Below, in pieces: positions 1 through 6,300 of a DNA stretch of 14,661 nucleotides. The stretch comes from Pavlovales sp. CCMP2436 (lineage: Eukaryota; Haptophyta; Pavlovophyceae; Pavlovales). The first letter of the stretch is position 1. Every line of letters starts with the position of its first letter. The notes beneath the pieces are model-generated. The model had not been told where the DNA came from. It did not search any database and saw only the letters and a list, made by a program, of their open reading frames with translations. The position numbers and the translations under genes were made by a program. The stretch is taken from assembly GCA_026770615.1 (NCBI GenBank), contig MU631745.1, forward strand, positions 68,886-83,546, written 5' to 3'.

Positions 1-327
1 GCAGCAACAAGAATTGAGGCAAAACTCGCCCGCGTTCACGAGATACGACTTACGAGTCCTTGAGCTTGATCGACGTCGAGGGTGCTGGCGCTTATCCTCC
101 TTCCCCGCGCGCCCTCCGCTCGTGAACGCGGCCGCCTTGGCGAATAAGACGAGGATTCTCAAAAGGCATGCGCGGAGCGTAGGCCCGGCGCCTCGAGAGG
201 ACGGCACGCGCGCTGCGCGCGGCGCGAGAGCGTGGTCGGTCGTGTCGAGCAACATCGCGCCATTGTCGTCGTCGAAGATCTCGCCTCTGACGCCCGGCGT
301 CGCTCCGTTCGCGCGAGCGCCAAATTT
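1..327 (-). other. Unrecognised open frame running off the left edge
   Basis: On the minus strand one frame is free of stops from an in-frame TGA at 328-330 to the window edge. Its first ATG is at 253-255, giving at least 85 codons without an end. The start of the open frame reads IFDDDNGAMLLDTTDHALA, which has a protein-like composition; the rest is Arg/Ala-rich. Two other frames over the same GC-rich stretch are also open, so the length alone proves little. It could be the 5' exon of a gene lying to the left, or chance. I recognise no family. Confidence 0.22.
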
Positions 328-679
328 TCACCCGCGGTAATCTTCGATTTGGAGCAATAACCGCGGGTCGCTCACGGCGGGCCTGACGCGGTGACGGCAT
401 CTGACGAGGACTTGGGCACGTTCGGCAACTCAACAGATATAATTTTTGTCACTGGAGATACCTGCGGGCACGGCGGATTCACTCGCGAGAGTGACGTCGT
501 TACGAACCGACGATGAGAGTCGAGCGGAATAAATTAGATTAATTTATCTTCTGACATAATATTCCGTGATGCGCTTAATACTAAGGGCACGGAGTAATAT
601 TACGGCATATATCACACACGCATATCTGTGTGTGTTTTCTTTATCTGTGTGTGTTTTTTACTTAAAACTGACGAAAGGA

Positions 680-770
680 TACGTAGTGCCTCTGTAGCAG
701 TATGACGATTATCAGCTTTCTAAAAGTATGAATTTTGACGTTCTTGAGGCAGAGTCATGACGTTCACGTT
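680..770. repeat. Direct repeat copy A (partner at 1531-1612)
   Basis: This segment shares an ordered series of words with 1531-1612: gtagtgc, ctctgtagcagtat, acgat, ctaaaagtatgaat, then tgacgttcacgt. Copy A carries a small insertion (ttcttgaggcagagtca) before the last word. The pair brackets about 760 bp that include the hairpin at 893-938 and the dispersed repeat at 1120-1490. It is a local duplication, or possibly the ends of an older insertion. Confidence 0.6.
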
Positions 771-892
771 CGTTTTGACTATCCATGCTTAATAACGTCA
801 GAGGCAATACGTGTTCTAACTTTGTTACAGTCCTGTGCGCACGGCAGCTTAGCGCGCGACTCGGCTTGGCGCGCCTCGTGAGTCGGCAAGCG

Positions 893-938
893 GCGACAGC
901 TCAGTCGCCGTCCCACGTGAACGCGACTGAGCTGTCGC
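893..938. repeat. Perfect 16-bp inverted repeat (hairpin)
   Basis: The arms gcgacagctcagtcgc (893-908) and gcgactgagctgtcgc (923-938) are perfect reverse complements around a 14-nt loop that contains CACGTG. A third copy of the core gactgagctgtcg follows at 968-980. It could be a cruciform, a repeat end or a paired regulatory site; the function is unknown. Confidence 0.75.
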
Positions 939-1119
939 TACCTGCTGACGTGAGCGCGGCGGCCGTTGACTGAGCTGTCGTGTTGCGTTCAACTCAAATC
1001 CTTTGATTCTCGTCTAAAGCCACACTCCGTCACCGTCGGCCGTCGCCCTCCGCAGCCTCCATCGCCACCATCGCGCCGCCGTCGCCGCGCCGCCGCCGTT
1101 GCTACAAGGCATAGTGCTA

Positions 1120-1490
1120 GGCCCACCCCAGTGAAGGGGTGGGGTAGACCGGGCCCCAGCAAAAGCCTCCCACTTTGTGGTTCTTGCCCCTCGTGGGCAA
1201 GAATCACACTGTGGGATAATGGCTGTCGGAGTATAGTTGTCTGTGCTATGGCGCTACAGGATTGTCGCGTGCGCAGGCGTGCGGCAGCTCGAGCGCTCGA
1301 GATGCAGAGGAGTTCGGTCAGCAGCAAATCAGTCGAGCGGCGTTGATTGTCGTTATGTTGATCAGACTCAGCGGTGGGGACGGTATCCGGTGTGCTCGGA
1401 AAGTTCCCCTGATCCGATTGTTTTTCAACGCTCTGGTTCGGGTTTCAGAACCATTCGGAGGCGGACGTATGACTAGAAATTTACACACAC
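1120..1490 (+). mobile_element. Dispersed repeat, left copy (retroelement 3' end, truncated)
   Basis: This ~370-bp segment matches the reverse complement of 8931-9301, by eye at roughly 95% identity. It opens with codons that can be read AHPSEGVG-stop, the same C-terminal residues that end the minus-strand ORF in the right copy. It then holds three strong secondary-structure elements: a stem at 1122-1129/1136-1143, a long imperfect stem around ttcttgccc/gggcaagaa within about 1169-1215, and the palindrome ctcgagcgctcgag at 1288-1301. It ends ctagaaatttacacacac. Homology stops abruptly upstream of 1120. Sharing a 3' end with different 5' ends is what 5'-truncated retroelement copies look like, but no coding domain proves this. 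An LTR or structured SINE is possible. Confidence 0.6.
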
Positions 1491-1530
1491 TTCGTCACAC
1501 TGCTACTTGTATGACGATTTTTTAAGGAGC

Positions 1531-1612
1531 TATGTAGTGCCCCCTCTGTAGCAGTATCACGATATATTTAGCTCCTAAAAGTATGAATCTGGATTTTTGA
1601 CGTTCACGTGAC
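1531..1612. repeat. Direct repeat copy B (partner at 680-770)
   Basis: Second copy of the segment described at 680-770. It lies just past the dispersed repeat and about 230 bp upstream of the protease start codon. The word ctaaaagtatgaat appears again in variant form at about 1620-1634 (aaaaagtatgaact). Confidence 0.6.
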
Positions 1613-1841
1613 AGGGGGTTAAAAAGTATGAACTTGAATTTGACGATCCACCAAGCGTCGCCCCGAGGATCCCCACCAAGAAGCGAGCCCGCCGAGCGCC
1701 GAGCCGCCGCCGAGCCCGCCGCCCCAAGCCGCCACCCAGTCCGCCGCCCAGCCTGCCGCCACCGAGCCCGCCGCCCAGCCCACCGCCGTCGCCGCCCGCC
1801 GCCAAGCCCGTCACCGACAAGCCGCCCGCCGCTACATCGAG
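1598..1841 (+). promoter_or_regulatory. Probable 5' region of the protease gene
   Basis: Upstream of the start codon lie a CRE/G-box-like word tgacgttcacgtgac (1598-1612; its core tgacgttcacgt recurs at 758-769) and a long CCG/CCCAG simple-sequence stretch at about 1675-1825. In the +1 frame the latter reads as a Pro-Ser linker, but that frame is not the protease frame, so I treat it as 5'UTR or promoter DNA. No TATA box can be placed with confidence. Regulatory function is an inference. Confidence 0.25.
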
Positions 1842-3399
1842 ATGTCGCTCCAGCTGCTGCTGCTCCTCTTCGCGCCAGGTGTTTCTCCCATTTTTGGCGG
1901 CGCGGATGCCGCCTCTGTCCCGCACGTCCGAGTCAGCGGTGGCATCGGTGGCAAGAAGGTGCTCGCGGTCGTGAACCCGCGGCCGGCGATGATGGCCGCG
2001 AGCGCTGACGCCGATGTCGCGGCGCCGCGCCTCTTCTGCGATTTGTCGGCCTTCAACGCTTCTGCCTGCGTCGCCAGCGGGGAGGACAACTGCCAGCTGC
2101 CGGACGGGGCGTGCCTGACCGCCGAAGAGATCTCGCAGCAGGGCGCCAACGCGTCGTTCGCGCATGCCTCGCTTGTGGCGCGCTGGGCCGCGCGAGAGTC
2201 GGCCCCTCTGGCCGGCGGCGCGTCCTCATCATCCGCGGCGCGCGCCGCAGCCCTGCCCCCCCCGCGCAGTGACGGCCGCAACGTGTCGCAGAAGGCGCCG
2301 CTCGGTGCCGTGGCGCAAGACCGCGTGCAGGCCGCCCTCTCTACCTCCCCCGGCTGCAGCGGCGGAGTGTGCACCGCGAGCGCGTCGGAGAACCCGTGCA
2401 GCTACATCGTCAGCGGTATGTACTGCACGATCGCGCTCGCGGCCAGCGTGCACCCGTGTGCAACGCCGGGCTACGCGACCCTGGCCTTCGACGCGCCCGG
2501 CACCTTATTCGACGTCACCTGGAATTTCACTGCCCTCCAAGCGGACTATGTGCTGCCGGCCCTCAACAGCTTTTCCGCGACCGACGCGATCAAGCTCGCC
2601 GTTCCCTACCTCGGGAATATTTACAGCACGGTGGCCAGCTGGGGATTCATCCCGAGCGGCCTGGCGATCGCTACGATCTACCCCATTTTCAGCGTCACAC
2701 TCGCAGGCGGCGTGCTCACAGCCAAGGCCGAGTTGGATATTGCAGTCGCCATTCGAGAGTTCTCTGGGGTGTTCTACGGCACGTACGGGCCGTTTGCTTC
2801 ATTTTGGATACTCAAATGGTGGCTCGGTGACCACCTCGCGCTGTACGCTCCGCCGCCTCTGCCGCTGCCAGCTGGCTTCTGCGCCCCCTCGACGTGGACA
2901 TGCGACAGCGAGTGGTACCAGGCGGGCGACGGCTGCGACTGCGGCTGCGGTGCCAGGGACCCCAACTGCAGTACTTCAGTTGAGCTCTATGGCTGCCCCG
3001 TGGTTGGAGTTCTGTCGGCCGTGGGCTGGGGCTGCAGCGCGACTGGCGCTTGCGTGGAGTTTTGTCCCGGTGCGCGCTCGGGGCAGCAGGCGCAGGCTAA
3101 GGCCTCTTCTGCAGATGCGGACGGCAGCGGCAAGTATATCGTACTCTTCATCAACGGGCTCGAGCTCGACGGGCCCGAGATCGACGCCGCCATCTCCGCC
3201 GCGCCCAGGCCGCTCGTGGTGACGGCCTCCTTCTCGCGCGGGCTCTCTGGGTTCGCAGCCACCCTAAGCGCGGAGGACGTGGCCTACTTCGAGTCACTCG
3301 GCGCCATCGTCGCTCCCGACGGCTTGGTCCGCGCGGGGTCGACCTGGACCTTAGACCGCCTCGACCAGTCCGACCTTCCGCTCGACGGTCGTACATACG
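1842..3399 (+). other. Exon 1: signal peptide, unknown N-terminal region, CDCGCG motif, I9 propeptide
   Basis: Exon 1 is one open frame of 519 codons plus one base; it ends TACG before gtaggc (phase 1). The ATG at 1842 is chosen because a hydrophobic Leu-rich signal sequence follows at once. Residues ~60-130 contain Cys pairs and several N-glycosylation sequons (e.g. NAS, NVS). Residues ~185-330 form an unrecognised, largely hydrophobic/aromatic region. Near residue 358 comes [19 protein letters not shown], a Cys-rich motif I have seen in secreted and membrane proteins of bacteria and algae; its role is not known to me. The last ~90 residues (KYIVLFI to [14 protein letters not shown]) look like an I9 inhibitor propeptide, which in the family chaperones folding and is cleaved off. 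Confidence 0.8.
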
Positions 3400-6300
3400 G
3401 TAGGCGTACTTAACTAAGTAAGCGAGCAGCGTGTACATTTGTGATCGAGCTAAGACCCACGTCCTCCCCTCCCCCCCCTCCTCCCCTAGCACCCGAGTAT
3501 GACGGGAGTGGGATTGACGTGTTCATTATAGACACTGGCATCCGCGCCGGCCACACGGAGTTCACTGGAAGGGTCGGCGACGGCATCAACGTTATAGATG
3601 GCGGCTCGGACCCGTGTGACTGCAACGGCCACGGCACGCATTGCGCGGGCTTGGCCGTGGGCAAGACGTACGGGGTGGCCCCCGGCGCTACGCTGCACGG
3701 TGTGAATTTAGGCAGCTGCCCTGTGCAACTTATTCCGTATGTGACACACACACACACCTCATCAAGCTCCGCGTGATCCGTACCTGCTCTACCTGCCCTA
3801 TGTGACCTCTCTTAGATCTTCGATTGTGACAGGGGCAGCGGGTTGGTTTCCGTCATCATCGCTGGTCTGGAGTGGGTAATGGATCATCCGGCCAGGTTCA
3901 AAGTAGAATCCATGTCTCTCGCAAGTGGTCTCGACCACTTTATGGACCTGGCGGTAAAGGTGTGAGCTCCCCCCGCTGCTGCTCTTCTATTATGCTCTTC
4001 ATTTCCTACTGCCCACTGTCTGCTCCCACTGTCTGCTGTCCCCACTGCCCACGGTCCACTGTCTGCCACTGCGCACTGTCCGCTGCGCACTGTCCGCTGC
4101 GCACTGTCCGCTGCCCACTGTCCGCTGCCCACTGTCCGCTGCTCATGCCTGCTATCCTGATGTCTGCTGTCCCACTACTGTCCGCTGCCGACTGTCTGCT
4201 ATCCCGCTGTCTGCTGTTGCGCTATGCTATCCCACTGTCCTCTGCCCACAATCTGCTACCAGGGTGTCCACAATCTGCTACCAGGGTGATCACCAGGGGA
4301 GCAGGGTGTCTGCTAGCAGGGTATGACACTGTCCGCTGCCCACAATCATATCACCGTGCTCCCCTGGTGTCTTCCACTATTCACCCGCTACTTCACGGCT
4401 CGCTCCCACTGCCCGCCCTCACTGCCCTCGTGTACGCCTCTATTAACAGGCGGCAGTCCAGTACGGCGTAACAGTCTGGCCGCAGGCAATGATGGTGGCG
4501 ACGCATGCCTCATCTCACCCGCTGCAGGTGCGTCTCTCTCGCCCTTTCCATCCTGTCTCATCGCCATCCCCGCGGTATCTGGCTGTGTCCTTTCTGTGAA
4601 TCATCCGCTGCAGCTCCTGAGGCTATTACAGTCGGCGCGACTAACTCAAATGACAAACCCGCCGATTTCTCAAACGTGGGGTAAGCGCGTAGTAGTGACC
4701 CTAATAACCCCCCCACCCCCCCACCCCCCACCCCCCATGACCCTCCTAAGCCAACTTTCTTGCGCGGTGTAAGCTGCGGACACTACGCGTCTGACACTGA
4801 GACCCCCTATGTGACCCCCCCCCCCCCCCCCCCATCTGGTCTACGCTCAGCTCGTGTGTTGATATCTTCGCGCCCGGAGTTCAAATTACCTCCTCCGGGC
4901 ATACCGGCAATTCCGATACTAACATTATTGATGGAACCTCCATGGCGTGCCCACATGTAGCTGGCCTAGCCACCCAGGTGAGAGGTTTTGTCCATAACAA
5001 CTAACCTCTTGTTAAGTTAAATCCGTGAGGACGCATGTGTTGCCACAGTGACACTGTGACGTCCCTAATTGACACTATGGCCTCTTGTGACAAACCCCCG
5101 CTTAGGTTTCGCAAAAGCTAGGCGCGTATTCGAGCCCGCGCGCCATCTGGGCGACGCTAAGGGGGCAACGGTCGCAAACCGGTTTTTAGAAGACCGAACC
5201 ATCCCCAACCTATTTGCACAGGTTACGCAGGCCCTCTCCAACCAATAGCTATCCACTGTCTGCGTTCCACTGTCGCGTTCCACTGTCTGCCCTGCGCTGA
5301 CAGTGCATCCCCCGTCCTTGCTTTACGCAGGCGACCAAGGTGACGCCGCAGCCGCCGCCCGCCCCGCCCGCCTCGCCCCCACCGCCGCCCAGCCCGCCCT
5401 CGCCGCCTCCGATCCTGCGCGTAGAGATCACGCCGGACGCTTACCTGGATGAGATCTCATGGGTGCGCTGCGGCCATGCCTTACGAATGCCCCTACAAGA
5501 CCCGCTATCCCGCTATCCCCACTTTGCTTCTGACATATTACCTCCCTGTACCCCCAAATACCGAGTAGGAACTATACCGTATTATTGGTCCCGATTCCGA
5601 AGACTATGTCGTTGATCTTGAGAAAAGTGGTGCAGTTTAACACTTCGAGCCAACGTACCCAGCGGTATGGGAGCTGCAGCTCGTGATGAACGCGTACTAC
5701 AAGCTTTTTATATACGACACGGGTGCGTCGCCGAGAGATACCTGTCACCGCCCTTGCTCACACCTGTCACTGTCCTATGTGACACCGGAAGCCACTGTCC
5801 TATGGACAGTACTACTAAGTACTGCGGGGTTGAGCCGGGCTCGTGACTCGTGATCACAGCCACTTCCCTTCCTTTCGCCTTACCCTTACCCACTTCCCAA
5901 ACTCTACTAAAGGCCCGGACGGCTTCTGCTGTGCGTATGGGCAGGGCAGTTTGCGGGTGGATATTAGCGGGCGGGAGGTGCGCGCTCTTACCTCTAGCTC
6001 TTATTCGTCATAACCCTAGCTAGCAGTCCAACCTTAACCTTCCCATCCCCGATCTCGTGCAGGTTGGCTCAGCTCGTGTGCAGGTCGGCTCGTCTACGAG
6101 CTGGTCGGATTCGGAGCTCTATTTTTTTTTCGACACCCTGGCGCCGATCTTGCTCGTGGAGTTCACACCGGACGCTTACCCGCAGGAGATTCACTGGGTG
6201 CGTTGCGGAATATGCCCCGTTTTCCCTGCAAGACCCGCTCTCCCGTTATCACCACATTTGCTTCTGACATACTGACTGCCTTCATGTACCCCCATATACC

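Larger units (their letters stand above)
328..1119. other. Non-coding 5' flank: AT-rich and TG-rich patches, no gene seen
   Basis: No convincing gene is seen here. From about 530 to 660 the base composition drops to AT-rich, with an imperfect inverted repeat (taatattccgtg near 558 against cacggagtaatatta near 587) and two short (TG)n runs between 625 and 655. From about 840 the DNA becomes GC-rich again, with a hairpin at 893-938 and CCG/CGC-type simple sequence between 1040 and 1100. The left boundary of the dispersed repeat is at about 1120. Confidence 0.5.
3490..5221 (+). other. Exons 2-7: S8 catalytic domain
   Basis: Exon 2 carries [15 protein letters not shown] (catalytic Asp) and [10 protein letters not shown] (catalytic His). 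Exon 3 carries IFDCDRGSG...[11 protein letters not shown] and [10 protein letters not shown], the equivalents of the substrate-cleft strands. Exon 4 carries YGVTV followed by [11 protein letters not shown] (oxyanion Asn) in a different frame. Exon 5 carries [21 protein letters not shown]. Exon 6 carries CVDIFAPGV and [12 protein letters not shown] (catalytic Ser). Exon 7 carries [12 protein letters not shown], then a frame change, then [10 protein letters not shown] and TIPNLF, the usual C-terminal strand of the fold. Phases are 1,0,0,1,2,0,0 across these junctions. Order and spacing match proteinase-K-like enzymes throughout, so the exon set is well supported. Confidence 0.85.

Noticed and set aside
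1575..2165. Minus-strand glycine-rich open frame and the plus-strand Pro/Arg-rich frames at 1628-2008 and 2164-3222
   Set aside because: They are shadows of the CCG-rich 5' region and of exon 1, which carries the signal peptide and family motifs in its own frame.
4468..4487. An 18-bp mini-intron (GTAACAG...CAG) explaining the exon 4 frameshift
   Set aside because: Removing it would delete the conserved LAAG part of the oxyanion motif, and other introns in the gene are 85 bp or longer.
3872..4772. Long plus-strand frames with repeated [14 protein letters not shown] peptide
   Set aside because: This is translation of the intron minisatellite; the real exon segments lie in other frames.
5170..5190. 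A 19-bp mini-intron (gtcgca...ttag) explaining the exon 7 frame change
   Set aside because: It would remove conserved VANRF residues; a missing G in the run of five is simpler.
5566..5568. TAG as a premature stop in module 1
   Set aside because: In modules 2 and 3 the same position reads CAG and is the splice acceptor; TAG serves equally well as acceptor. The exon begins after it.
5638..5640. TAA reassigned as a sense codon
   Set aside because: Only one such case is present, and the clean gene at 13313-14553 and the SUMO-like domain end normally at TAA.
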